From positions 1 through 42,024 of the forward strand of contig NZ_BCRS01000030.1 in assembly GCF_001552715.1 (NCBI RefSeq): a DNA stretch of 42,024 nucleotides. Reading direction: 5' to 3'. Positions 16,603 through 24,373 of this stretch are shown one piece after another. Numbering within the stretch: the first letter of the stretch is position 1; every line of letters begins with the position of its first letter. The notes under the pieces were generated by a model. The model worked only from the letters and a program-made list of their open reading frames with translations. It searched no databases and was not told the origin of the DNA. Origin of the DNA: Mycolicibacterium vaccae NBRC 14118 = CIP 105934. Lineage in GTDB: Bacteria; Actinomycetota; Actinomycetes; Mycobacteriales; Mycobacteriaceae. Both the position numbers and the translations under genes were made by a program.

Positions 16603-17412
16603 GTGAGTAGCCGGGCTTTCTTTCTCCCCGAGGGTGACGCGTTCCGTCCCACGAACTGGGCGCGCGGCCCGTGGGGGCAGACCATCAGCGGCAACTACGT
16701 CGGTGGTCTGCTGGGCCACGTCATCGAGCGCGACGCCGGTGATCCCGAGCTGCAGCCGGCCCGGCTGACCGTCGACCTGTTCCGCCCGGCGGCCCTCACC
16801 GACCCCGTGCACGTCGAGACCACCGTGGTGCGGGAAGGCCGGCGCCTCAAGCTCGTCGACGCCGTGATGACGCAGTCGGGCACCGTCGTCGCCCGGGCGA
16901 ACGCGCTGTTCCTGCGCCGCGGTGAGCAGCCGCCGGGCGACCGGTTCACCACGAGGGTCACGATGCCCCCGTTGCCGCCGGAATCGGATCCGGCGCCCGA
17001 CGACCGGCTCACGCTGGTGTGGAGCTACGGCAAGGACGGCGACGTGCCGAGCACGGGCCTCGGCGCATGGGCGTACGACGGGCCGAAGTTCATCTGGACC
17101 CGCGAACTCGGTTCGCTGGTCGAGGGCGTCGCGCTGACGCCGTTCACCCGGGCGGCGCTGGCCGGGGACATGGCCAGCTCGCTGACCCACTTCGGCGCCG
17201 ACGGGCTGCCGTTCATCAACGCCGACTACACGCTGGCGCTGAGCCGGCTGCCCGATGGGCCCTTCCTGGGGCTGGCCGCGCTGACCCACGACAGCGACGC
17301 CGGCGTCGCCACCGGCACCGCGGTGGTGGTCGACCGGATCGGGCCGCTCGGCACCGCGACGGCCACCGCGCTGGCCAACCCGGGGTTCAATCCGCCGCGT
17401 GCGTTCAGCTGA
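16603..17412 (+). CDS. Acyl-CoA thioesterase-family protein (double hotdog)
   Basis: 269-residue protein like TesB-type double hotdog thioesterases. The first hotdog contains GNYVGGLLGHVIER and the RLTVDLFRPA strand. The second has the paired block LTHFGADGLPFINADYTLALSR. A central linker is rich in Pro and Asp. Such enzymes cleave acyl-CoA to free acid and CoA, and mycobacteria carry several with unknown chain preference. GTG is taken as start because the -10 box lies six bases upstream. It converges with the PPOX gene and only 12 bases separate the two stops. Confidence 0.8.
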   Translation: MSSRAFFLPEGDAFRPTNWARGPWGQTISGNYVGGLLGHVIERDAGDPELQPARLTVDLFRPAALTDPVHVETTVVREGRRLKLVDAVMTQSGTVVARANALFLRRGEQPPGDRFTTRVTMPPLPPESDPAPDDRLTLVWSYGKDGDVPSTGLGAWAYDGPKFIWTRELGSLVEGVALTPFTRAALAGDMASSLTHFGADGLPFINADYTLALSRLPDGPFLGLAALTHDSDAGVATGTAVVVDRIGPLGTATATALANPGFNPPRAFS

Positions 17413-17432
17413 GGTCGCGCTCGGTCAGCTGA
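17405..17432. repeat. Duplicated TCAGCTGA palindrome at convergent gene ends
   Basis: TCAGCTGA occurs at 17405-17412, where it contains the thioesterase stop, and again at 17425-17432, where it contains the PPOX stop on the other strand. Both copies continue with GG. It may aid two-way termination or be chance. Confidence 0.35.
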
Positions 17433-17925
17433 GGTACTGCGCGGTGCTGCCGGAAACCGGCATGCCCTGCATGCCCAGTTTGCGATGGTCCCAGCTGCGC
17501 ATCCGGGACGGCACCACACGCACGCAGATCCGGTTGTTCATCATCTGCTCGACGAACGGGCGCATCTCTTCGGTGTAGGGGCCGGTGTAGCGCTCCCAGA
17601 CGCTGATACCCACGCGCAGAGACGTTTCCGGGTCGCCGAAGATCTCGGCCTGCCCGTCGATGGACACGCCGCGCAGGGTGTCGTAGGACAGCCCGTCCTC
17701 GATCATCACGGTGATCGTCGGATCGCGACGCAGGTTGACGGCCTTCTGCGACTTGGCCTTCGTCTCGAACCAGATCTCCCCGTCGAGCACGGCGTACCAC
17801 ATCGCGACCAGGTGCGGCCGGCCGTTCGGCAGCACCGTCGCCATCGTCGCCGTGCGGCTGCGTTCGATGAACTCGGCGATCTCGTCGTCGGTCATCACGA
17901 TCTTTGCGCGTTCGTTCTTGCCCAC
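17425..17925 (-). CDS. PPOX-class (F420/FMN split-barrel) oxidoreductase
   Basis: 166-residue split beta-barrel flavin-type protein. Typical elements are ATVLPNGRPHLVAMWYAVLDGEIWF, split by strand turns, then a KSQKAVNLRRDP segment, VSIDGQAEIF, and a C-terminal RICVRVVP / W-x-H-R-K-L block. Mycobacterial members often use F420 (FDOR group); the cofactor cannot be settled by eye. GTG at 17925-17923 is taken as start; an ATG 30 bases downstream (17895) is possible. It may reduce unsaturated small molecules. Confidence 0.8.
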   Translation of the reverse strand: MGKNERAKIVMTDDEIAEFIERSRTATMATVLPNGRPHLVAMWYAVLDGEIWFETKAKSQKAVNLRRDPTITVMIEDGLSYDTLRGVSIDGQAEIFGDPETSLRVGISVWERYTGPYTEEMRPFVEQMMNNRICVRVVPSRMRSWDHRKLGMQGMPVSGSTAQYLS

Positions 17926-17969
17926 GCGTTGATACTGGCAGGCCGCTTTTCGCGCCATCAGCCGGGTCG

Positions 17970-18476
17970 CTATCCGCGCTCCCGGTACTCCAGCACCGTG
18001 AACTCGAACCAGCCGGCGTCGCGGGCAAGCTCCAGCGCGTCGGCGTAGGACAGGCTCCCGGTGAAGACCGCGGGCAGCATCGCAAGGCGATCCCTCACTT
18101 CGGCCTCCGTTAGGGCCCGGCCTACCCGCCACACCTTCTCGTACCGGTAGTAGACGTCGACGGTGATGCTGTGCATCGCGACCAGGGTGCGCACCGTCTC
18201 CTCGATGTCGCCGATCGACAGCACCACCACGTCGTAGGACAGCCACCGGTATCCGCGGTCGTACAACGTCGGGTCGCGGCTCAGCGGAACGTGCTTCATC
18301 AACTTCAGCACCCGCCCCGACTCCTTGTCGACGACCGCGCCGACCCAGACGTCGCTGGTCTTGGCGATACACGGGAAGTACCAACCCAGTTCGAGTTCGC
18401 GGGCCTGCCCGAGCACCACGGCGCCTGGCCCGAACTCCGCGCGGGCCAGCTCACGAGCCCGCGGCTCGTCGACCAT
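17970..18476 (-). CDS. Conserved hypothetical protein, 168 residues
   Basis: I do not recognise the family with certainty. The first half (LELGWYFPCIAKTSDVW..., then a GAVVDKESGRVLKL strand) resembles small beta-rich domains of the YrhB/immunity-35 kind, but that is weak. The second half reads as mixed alpha/beta with a Tyr-rich DVYYRYEKVW segment. No signal peptide or membrane helix is present. ATG 18476-18474 is chosen because a strong TAGAAT box sits eight bases upstream on the minus strand (18490-18485). It lies 44 bp upstream of the PPOX gene on the same strand. Confidence 0.6.
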   Translation of the reverse strand: MVDEPRARELARAEFGPGAVVLGQARELELGWYFPCIAKTSDVWVGAVVDKESGRVLKLMKHVPLSRDPTLYDRGYRWLSYDVVVLSIGDIEETVRTLVAMHSITVDVYYRYEKVWRVGRALTEAEVRDRLAMLPAVFTGSLSYADALELARDAGWFEFTVLEYRERG

Positions 18477-18547
18477 GCTGCGAAATTCTAGCTCTCCACC
18501 CTCGATCGCGTGTTTCGAACACACTTGCGACGGGCACCCCGGAGGGC

Positions 18548-18760
18548 ATGAGTGACAACACGACCCAGGCACCGCGGGAGAACGCCGAGAAGGACACCTC
18601 GCAGTGGGTCACCGGTGACGAACCGATGACCGGACCACAACGCAGTTACCTCCAGACGCTCGCCCAGGAAGCAGGCACCGACGTCCCCGACGACCTGACG
18701 AAAGCGCAGGCCTCCGATCTCATCGAGGAACTGCAGCAGCGCACCGGCCGCGGCGACTGA
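18548..18760 (+). CDS. DUF3072 family small protein
   Basis: 70-residue acidic protein matching DUF3072. A disordered N-terminus is followed by W-V-T-G-D-E-P-M-T-G-P-Q, then two helices with YLQTLAQEAG and KAQASDLIEELQ. The second part resembles a SAP/Rho-N-like helix-extended-helix, often seen in small nucleic-acid-associated proteins. The function is unknown. GGAGGG precedes the ATG by a few bases. A 6-bp-stem hairpin follows the stop directly. Confidence 0.8.
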   Translation: MSDNTTQAPRENAEKDTSQWVTGDEPMTGPQRSYLQTLAQEAGTDVPDDLTKAQASDLIEELQQRTGRGD

Positions 18761-18776
18761 TCCGCGATCCCGCGGA
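18761..18776 (+). terminator. Short hairpin after the DUF3072 gene
   Basis: TCCGCG (18761-18766), loop ATCC, CGCGGA (18771-18776). The 6-bp perfect stem touches the stop codon and has no T-run. It may terminate both convergent genes. Confidence 0.4.
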
Positions 18777-18797
18777 AACCCCACTACCGCAGCACAA

Positions 18798-19400
18798 TCA
18801 ACCGATAGGGACCCCGGGCACCGGCCGGCCCGACACCGCGAGCAGCAGATCGACGGTGCCCGCCCGCACGGTGTCCCCGCGCCCCGCCTCGAACGGCGAG
18901 TCGGTCGCGACCAGGCGCAGACCCGCGGCGCGTTCCCGGCCGCCACCCATCGCGACCGCGGTTCTCAGCTGATAGGCCAGTGCCGCCGACGCTGCCGTGA
19001 CGTCGTAGCCGGCCGTGATCCCGAGCGGGCGCCGGATGTCCTCCCCGTGCACGATCGCCTCCACCAGCCGGGTGGCTCGTGGTGCCGGCGGCGTCCGGGT
19101 CAGCCGGGCGACGGACCGGAACGCCGCCAGGGTCTCCTGCGGATCCGTCCGGCGCTCCCGACCGATCCCGGCGGCGTTGTCGGCATCGAAGTCGAACCGC
19201 GCCGACAGCATCCGGCGCGCGAACGACAGCCGCGACGTCGTCGCCGCGTCGACGAGATGGGCCACCACGTCGTGGACGTCCCACCCCGGGCACAGCGACG
19301 GCGTCGACCAGTCATGCCACGCGAGCGTGGCCAGATCGTCGGCGAGCCGGGCGCGCTCGGCGTGCACGAAGGACCACACCTCGGTCTTGGATTGCCTCAC
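18798..19400 (-). CDS. Maleylpyruvate isomerase-like (MDMPI/DinB-fold) protein
   Basis: 200-residue protein of the mycothiol-dependent maleylpyruvate isomerase-like group (DinB four-helix fold). Marks are the N-terminal HAERARLADDLATL helix, W-x-x-PSLCPGWDVHDVVAHL with metal-binding His, and VEAIVHGEDIRRPLG with a second His. The family uses bound metal and mycothiol; most mycobacterial members have unknown substrates. The start is GTG 19400-19398. Confidence 0.8.
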   Translation of the reverse strand: MRQSKTEVWSFVHAERARLADDLATLAWHDWSTPSLCPGWDVHDVVAHLVDAATTSRLSFARRMLSARFDFDADNAAGIGRERRTDPQETLAAFRSVARLTRTPPAPRATRLVEAIVHGEDIRRPLGITAGYDVTAASAALAYQLRTAVAMGGGRERAAGLRLVATDSPFEAGRGDTVRAGTVDLLLAVSGRPVPGVPIG

Positions 19401-19444
19401 GGGTGTGCTGACCCGGCGCCGGCGCGATTCTCATCGCGGCGGCG

Positions 19445-20299
19445 TCAGCGCACCAGGGTGGCCCCGCCGTCGAGACGGATCTGCTGGCCCGTCATGAAAC
19501 GCGACTCGTCGGCAAGCAGGTAGACCGCGGCGTACGCCGTCTCCCACACACTGCCCCGGCCCATCTTCAGCTTCACCACCTCGCGGTAGACGTCGTCGAC
19601 CTCGTCGGGCTGCAGGTCGAACAGCGACTGCGAATCATGGTTGCCGAGAACGGAATTGATCGGACCCAGCATCAGGGTGTTGGCCCGGACCCCGGCTGCG
19701 GCGAACTGCGTGGCGGTCAGCTCGGTGATGTAGTTGAGGCCACATTTGCCCAGCGCGTAGGGCATGATGCCGATGTTGAGGCCGATCTCGTTCTTGATGC
19801 TGGCGATCGACGAGATGTTCACGATGCTGCCGTTGGTGTTCTCACCGTTCTTCTCCATGCACTGTGCGGCGAACAGGTTGCAGTGGTAGCAGCCGAGCAT
19901 GTTGACGTTGATGCCGTAGTTGAAGTTCTCGGGCGTCATCGAGTTGGACTCGTGGTCGAACGGCGGGTTGATCGCGACGCTGTAGACCATGCCGTCCACC
20001 CGGCCGCTGGTGTCCATGGCCACCTCGAAAATCCGCTCGCAGTCCCGCTTCTCCGCGACGTTCGCCTCGACGGTGTAGGCACGGCCGTCTTCGGCGGTGA
20101 TCATGTCGACAGTCTCCTGCGCGGCAGGCAGGTTGCGGTCGACCACCACCACCTCGGCGCCGTGCCGGGCCGCCAGAATGGCGGTGGCCCGGCCGTTGCC
20201 AAGACCGGGGCCGGGCATCTGCCCGCCGCCGACGATGACGACGACCTTGCCTGACAGATCGAGCGCTGTGCGCCCTTTCATACCGAAATTGGGTTCCAT
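19445..20299 (-). CDS. Short-chain dehydrogenase/reductase
   Basis: 284-residue SDR with Rossmann fold. The N-terminal glycine motif is unusual, VVIVGGGQMPGPGLGNG, where classical SDRs have TGxxxGxG. VVVDRN gives the acidic residue expected for NAD(H), catalytic Ser is in NISSIAS, and Tyr/Lys are in YALGK. The C-terminal GQQIRLDGGATL matches family ends. Last gene of the P450-ferredoxin-SDR set, 30 bp after the ferredoxin stop. It probably oxidises an alcohol made by the P450, or supplies its substrate. Confidence 0.85.
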   Translation of the reverse strand: MEPNFGMKGRTALDLSGKVVVIVGGGQMPGPGLGNGRATAILAARHGAEVVVVDRNLPAAQETVDMITAEDGRAYTVEANVAEKRDCERIFEVAMDTSGRVDGMVYSVAINPPFDHESNSMTPENFNYGINVNMLGCYHCNLFAAQCMEKNGENTNGSIVNISSIASIKNEIGLNIGIMPYALGKCGLNYITELTATQFAAAGVRANTLMLGPINSVLGNHDSQSLFDLQPDEVDDVYREVVKLKMGRGSVWETAYAAVYLLADESRFMTGQQIRLDGGATLVR

Positions 20300-20329
20300 T
20301 GTTCAACTTTCACGTGGGGTTGGGATTGT

Positions 20330-20518
20330 TCACCGGGTGAGGATGGCGTGTTCCGGACAGCTCGCGACGGCCTCTGCCACGGCCGGCTCCAGGTCCGCGG
20401 GCACGTCGGCGAGCGTCGCCTCCGCGTAGCCGCCGTCGGTCAGCGTGAAGACCTGCGGACACACCGCCGCGCACACGCCGTGGCCGCGGCACAGGTCGTC
20501 GTCGACGGTCACCTTCAC
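20330..20518 (-). CDS. [3Fe-4S]-type ferredoxin, P450 partner
   Basis: 62-residue ferredoxin with C10-x2-H13-x2-C16-x3-C20-P and C54-P. The second position of the usual CxxCxxC is His, as in mycobacterial P450 ferredoxins, which carry a 3Fe-4S or altered cluster. The ATG overlaps the P450 stop as ATGA, so it is coupled to the P450 and most likely its electron donor. No reductase gene is next to it; a housekeeping ferredoxin reductase would have to serve. Confidence 0.92.
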   Translation of the reverse strand: MKVTVDDDLCRGHGVCAAVCPQVFTLTDGGYAEATLADVPADLEPAVAEAVASCPEHAILTR

Positions 20519-21798
20519 GAGGCGGCCGCTTCGGTGGTGACGTGCAGGTCGGTCAGTCCGCGCAGGATGTAGGTCGGCACGTAGGTGTACCGGCGGTCGT
20601 GGGCCGGCCCGTGCCTGTCCTCGTCGATGTCGACCGACGCGGTGCGCTCGAGCAGCCGCTGCAGCAGCACCCGGCCCTCCGCGCGCGCCAGCGGTGCGCC
20701 GATGCAGCTGTGGATGCCGCGGCCGAACCCGATCTGGCGCCGCGCGTTGGGCCGGTCGGGGTCGAAGACGTCCGGGTTCTCGAATTGGCGCGGGTCGCGG
20801 TTGGCGGCGCCGAAGTGCACCATCACCGTGGTGCCGGCCGGGATCTCCACCCCGCCGACGGTCACCGGGGCGCGGCTCAACCGGAAGTCGCCCTTGATGG
20901 GGCTCTCGAACCGCAGCGCTTCCTCGATGAAGTTGGGGATCAGGTCCGGGTTCGCCCGCAGCCGTGCCTGCAGCTCGTGGTCCTCGGCCAGGACTTTGAG
21001 CGCCGAGGACAGCAACCTGACCGTGGTCTCCTGCCCGGCCGAGAACAGGTTGGCCGCCACCCGCACGACGTCGATGACCTCGGGAAGCGAACCGTCAGGG
21101 AACCGGGCCTGAGCCATCTCGGTCATCACGTCCGCACGCGGCTCCCGGCGGCGGTCCTCGATGTAGTCGGTGAACCGGCGGTACAGGTACTCCAGCGGCG
21201 AATGCGCCATCACGGCGTCGGCGGTGCTGCCCACCGTCACGTCGCCGGTGAGTACCTGGGCGAGTTCGGCGTGGTCCTCCTCGGGCACGCCGAGCAGATC
21301 GGCGACCACCAGCAGCGCGAAGCGGTTCGCCACCGTGCCGATGAACTCGCCGCCGCCTGCGGCCAGGAACGGGTCCAGCACGCGGTCGGCGAGGCGCCAC
21401 ATGAAGTCCTCGTTCTCCTTGAGCCGCTTGGGGGTGATCAGCCGGCTCAACAGCGACCGGTGCGCCGTGTGGGTGGGCGGGTCGAACGACGGCAGCTGAT
21501 CGCTGAACGGCAGTTCGTCACGATGGGCGTCGATCAGCGCGCTGACCTCGGCCGCGTCCAGACCGTCGAGGCTCACCGGAAACCCCGGGATGGGGCCGGT
21601 GGTGGAATTGCACGACGAGAACGAGTCGGCGTCGTTGACCACGGCCAGCACCTCGTCGTAGCCCGTCACCACCAGGACGCCGTGGACCGGTTCGCGCCAC
21701 ACCGGGCCGGCCTGGCGCATCCGGTCCAGCACCGGGTAGGGGTCGGCGACCAGCGCCTCGTCACGGAAGAAATCCAGCGTCGCCAGATCGGGCTGCAC
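20515..21798 (-). CDS. Cytochrome P450
   Basis: 427-residue soluble bacterial P450. The heme loop FGRGIHSCIG places the thiolate Cys near residue 365. The I-helix shows LFSAGQETT with the acid/alcohol pair replaced by Glu-Thr, and the K-helix ExxR is in EALRFES. I cannot assign a CYP family safely. The start is GTG 21798-21796, with GAGGAG seven bases upstream. It is the first gene of the P450-ferredoxin-SDR operon and divergent from a TetR gene that likely controls it through the repeats in the spacer. Confidence 0.92.
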   Translation of the reverse strand: MQPDLATLDFFRDEALVADPYPVLDRMRQAGPVWREPVHGVLVVTGYDEVLAVVNDADSFSSCNSTTGPIPGFPVSLDGLDAAEVSALIDAHRDELPFSDQLPSFDPPTHTAHRSLLSRLITPKRLKENEDFMWRLADRVLDPFLAAGGGEFIGTVANRFALLVVADLLGVPEEDHAELAQVLTGDVTVGSTADAVMAHSPLEYLYRRFTDYIEDRRREPRADVMTEMAQARFPDGSLPEVIDVVRVAANLFSAGQETTVRLLSSALKVLAEDHELQARLRANPDLIPNFIEEALRFESPIKGDFRLSRAPVTVGGVEIPAGTTVMVHFGAANRDPRQFENPDVFDPDRPNARRQIGFGRGIHSCIGAPLARAEGRVLLQRLLERTASVDIDEDRHGPAHDRRYTYVPTYILRGLTDLHVTTEAAAS

Positions 21799-21822
21799 GT
21801 ATCACTCCTCAGGCCAATCTAC

Positions 21823-21903
21823 TGACCAATCGTAAAGGGATTCCTGACCAATCGTACAGGAGCTGACTGACCAGCCGTACGGGCGCGAGCCGACATTGGT
21901 CGG
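21823..21903. promoter_or_regulatory. Operator array between P450 and TetR genes
   Basis: TGACCAATCGTA(C) occurs at 21823-21834 and 21845-21857. A related copy, TGACCAGCCGTAC, is at 21868-21880, and an inverted copy of the core (ATTGGTCGG) is at 21895-21903. The spacing is 22 and 23 bp, about two helical turns, so a regulator could bind all on one face. The inverted copy abuts TACCAT (21905-21910), a likely -10 of the TetR gene, which fits autoregulation. Confidence 0.65.
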
Positions 21904-21904
21904 C

Positions 21905-21910
21905 TACCAT
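21905..21910 (+). promoter_or_regulatory. Likely -10 box of the TetR gene
   Basis: TACCAT, 35 bases before the GTG start at 21946. Transcription would begin near 21917 and leave a short leader with a GGGAGGG ribosome site. The upstream -35 is poor. Confidence 0.4.
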
Positions 21911-21945
21911 CACGCTGTGAACGGCGCAACAGCGGGGAGGGCGAC

Positions 21946-22536
21946 GTGACCGAAGGGACCCCACCGACCAGCAAGGCGACCCGGCTGCGGCTGATGGAAG
22001 TCGCGATCGAGCTCTTCAAGCGGCACAGCGTCGCAGGCACGTCGCTGCAGATGATCTCCGATGAGCTCGGGCTGACGAAATCCGCGATCTACCACCACTT
22101 CCGGACCCGGGACGAGCTTCTCGACGCGATCCTGGAGCCGGTGCTGGCCGAGGTGTCGGCCATCGTCGAAGCGGCCGAGGCGCACCGCACGGTTCGTGCC
22201 CGCGCCGACCACATGCTGACCGGCTACGCCGCCCTGGCCGCGAGGAACCGCGACCTCATCTCCGTGCTCAGCGGGGACCCGCTGGTCCTCGAGCTGTTGA
22301 ACGCCAAGGCCGAATGGCGGGCGATCGTGGTGCGGCAGATGCGGCTGTTCGCCGACGTCGAACCGGGCGTCGGCGGCCAGATCAAGGCGATGATCCTGCT
22401 GTCGGGGTTCGCCGGCGCCGCCCGCGCCGAGTACAGCCAGTTCGACGGTCCCCTCGACGAGGCCGCCTTCCGCGACCAGCTGATCGCCGCGGGGCGCCGC
22501 ACGCTGGGGCTGCGCGCGCCGCGACCGGCCGACTGA
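21946..22536 (+). CDS. TetR-family regulator divergent from the P450 operon
   Basis: 196-residue TetR regulator. The N-terminal HTH spans about residues 10-55 (RLRLMEVAIELFKRHSVAGTS, broken here by the turn, then LGLTKSAIYHHFRTRDELLDAIL). An all-helical ligand/dimer domain follows. GTG 21946 is the start, with GGGAGGG upstream. The divergent placement and the repeats in the spacer make it the likely repressor of the P450-ferredoxin-SDR genes and of itself. The ligand is unknown. Confidence 0.88.
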   Translation: MTEGTPPTSKATRLRLMEVAIELFKRHSVAGTSLQMISDELGLTKSAIYHHFRTRDELLDAILEPVLAEVSAIVEAAEAHRTVRARADHMLTGYAALAARNRDLISVLSGDPLVLELLNAKAEWRAIVVRQMRLFADVEPGVGGQIKAMILLSGFAGAARAEYSQFDGPLDEAAFRDQLIAAGRRTLGLRAPRPAD

Positions 22537-22548
22537 CTCGGGGGCGTC

Positions 22549-23253
22549 TCAGACCGCGCTGCTGAAGCCGGCGATACCGGCGCGCGCCGCCTCCTGCACG
22601 CCGGGCAGCGCCCGCACATCGGACATCACCGCCCGCAGCGACGTTCTCGCCGCGGCGTCGGCTACCGCGTGCAGCGCGTCGCGGCGCTGACCGTTGGCGT
22701 GGAACCGGTACTGGCTGCCCTCGTTCAGACTCAGCGCCGTCCTGGCGAACTCGGCCGGCGCCACGTCGATGAACTCGCCCGAGGCCACCCCTTCGCCGAT
22801 GATGCTGGTCAGCCTGGCCGAGAGCTCGTCGTAGTCGTCCTGGAAGTCGCTGAAGACCTCCGGTTGCTTCTTGGCCGCCTGCTCCAGGTCGTAGAAGTTC
22901 AGCGGCGCCGTGCACATCTGCACCACGTCCTGGTACAGCACGATGTAGAGCCGGACCGCGGCCGGCTCGTCCCGCTCGGACAGCACCCGCGCCGCCTCCA
23001 GCGACACCCGGTTCTGGTTCATGATCCCGCGCAGGATCTCGTCCTTGGAGCGGAACCAGTAATACAGCGACGACTGGCCCAGCCCGGCGCGCTCGGCGAT
23101 CGCGTCCATCCGGGTCGAGGCGAAACCCTTGGCGGCGAACAGCTCTGCGGCCGCCTTCAGGATGTCCCCGCGCGGATCGTCGGCGACGACCCCGCTCCGG
23201 CGAGGTCGTCCACCTTGCGATGCCGCCTTGGTCACTCGGTCATGGTAGGCCAT
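22549..23253 (-). CDS. TetR-family regulator downstream of the ABC/catabolic operon
   Basis: 234-residue TetR regulator with a basic, Ser/Gly-rich N-terminal tail. The HTH spans about residues 28-75 (ILKAAAELFAAKGFAS, then RAGLGQSSLYYWFRSKDEILRGIM). A C-terminal sensor domain follows. It lies on the same strand as the nine-gene operon, but a strong hairpin separates it from the binding-protein gene, so it probably has its own promoter. It is a candidate for the protein that binds the palindrome before the glutamine synthetase-like gene. A shorter start at the GTG for V7 is possible. Confidence 0.85.
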   Translation of the reverse strand: MAYHDRVTKAASQGGRPRRSGVVADDPRGDILKAAAELFAAKGFASTRMDAIAERAGLGQSSLYYWFRSKDEILRGIMNQNRVSLEAARVLSERDEPAAVRLYIVLYQDVVQMCTAPLNFYDLEQAAKKQPEVFSDFQDDYDELSARLTSIIGEGVASGEFIDVAPAEFARTALSLNEGSQYRFHANGQRRDALHAVADAAARTSLRAVMSDVRALPGVQEAARAGIAGFSSAV

Positions 23254-23304
23254 GGGTTCTCCCGGGATCGATTACCGCTGTGCGACATTCGACACGCGGC
23301 AGTC

Positions 23305-23347
23305 GACAGGCGGCGGGCCCACCGGCTCGATGGACCCGCCGCCTGTC
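23305..23347 (-). terminator. Strong GC-rich hairpin at the end of the nine-gene operon
   Basis: GACAGGCGGCGGG (23305-23317) pairs perfectly over 13 bp with CCCGCCGCCTGTC (23335-23347) across a 17-base loop. It lies six bases past the binding-protein stop. No T-run is seen on the minus strand. It is likely a terminator or 3'-end protecting structure. Confidence 0.65.
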
Positions 23348-23353
23348 CTCGTG

Positions 23354-24349
23354 TCAATCCTTGACGGCGAACAGCGCGTCGTAGTCGGCGGGCTCCTCGT
23401 CGATGATCCCGTACTGGACCACCGCCGCGCCGTAGTCACGCAACGCCTGACCGTCGTCCTCGACCGGGAACTTCGGGAAGTTCACCTGGTCGATGATCGC
23501 GGCGTCGATACCCATCTCCGCGACGGCCACCTCGCCGACCCTCGCCGGGTTCTCCTCGGCGAACGTGTTGACCTCGATCATGGCGTCCCGGAACGACTTC
23601 ACCACGTCGGGGTTGGCCTCGGCATAGCTCTGTGACGTCGAGTAGTAACCGCCCACCTGGTCCGGGAACGACTGGACCCCGGGGGCCACGATCTGCTTCC
23701 AACCCTTGTTCAGCCCCGGGGTGCGGTGCGGTTCCGACACCCAGATCGCGTCGACGTCGCCCCGTGCGAGGGCCTCACCCATGTCCGAGAACGGCAGCTG
23801 CGTCCATGTCAGGTTCTCGTGGCTGACGCCCAGGTTGTCGAAGGCGCGGCGGATGTGCACCTCGCCGATGTTCTGCAGCGTGTTGACCGCGATGTTCGCA
23901 CCCTCCAGATCCTTGGGCTCGTCGAACCCGCTGTCCGGGAGCACCAGCAGCCCGTGATCGTCCTCCTCGGGGGTGCAGCACGGCGCCCAGGCCGGCTGCA
24001 CCAGCTTCAGGGGCAGCCCCTGGTCGATCGCCGCGAGCTGGCTCACCGTGTTCGAGTAGCCGAACTGGTTCTCACCGCTGAGCACCGACGGGATGACCGC
24101 GGCGCCGCCGTCGGCGAAGTTCACCGTCACGTCCAGGCCGTGCTTCTCGAAGATCCCCTCCTCGATTCCGACGAACAGCGGCGCGCTCAGGATCGCCGGG
24201 ATCGTCCCGACGTTGACCTTGACCAGCCCGCCGTCGGTGGTCGCGGGCTCGGCACTCCCGCTCCCGCCCCCGCTGCCGCAGGCCGTCAGCAGCGCGGCGG
24301 CCGAGGCGACCACACCCCACCGCGCAATTCTTGAAAGTTGTTCGAACAC
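23354..24349 (-). CDS. ABC transporter substrate-binding lipoprotein (SsuA/NMT1-like)
   Basis: 331-residue periplasmic-binding protein of the NMT1/THI5/SsuA group. A short signal peptide ends in the lipobox LTAC (Cys near residue 24), followed by a Gly/Ser linker. Mature-domain features include LFVGIEEGIFEKHGLDV and VNTLQNIGEVHIRRA. The group binds sulfonates, nitrate/taurine-like compounds, pyrimidines or aromatics. An unusual CC pair (PCCTPEEDD) lies in the mid-region. The start is GTG 24349-24347. It is the last gene of the operon, 24 bp after the ATPase stop. Confidence 0.88.
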   Translation of the reverse strand: MFEQLSRIARWGVVASAAALLTACGSGGGSGSAEPATTDGGLVKVNVGTIPAILSAPLFVGIEEGIFEKHGLDVTVNFADGGAAVIPSVLSGENQFGYSNTVSQLAAIDQGLPLKLVQPAWAPCCTPEEDDHGLLVLPDSGFDEPKDLEGANIAVNTLQNIGEVHIRRAFDNLGVSHENLTWTQLPFSDMGEALARGDVDAIWVSEPHRTPGLNKGWKQIVAPGVQSFPDQVGGYYSTSQSYAEANPDVVKSFRDAMIEVNTFAEENPARVGEVAVAEMGIDAAIIDQVNFPKFPVEDDGQALRDYGAAVVQYGIIDEEPADYDALFAVKD

Positions 24350-24373
24350 AGACGTTCTCCGATCTGATTGGCG

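Noticed and set aside
20542..21825. Plus-strand frame of 427 codons
   Set aside because: Exact mirror of the P450 gene; its product has no family sign while the minus strand has the heme and I-helix motifs.
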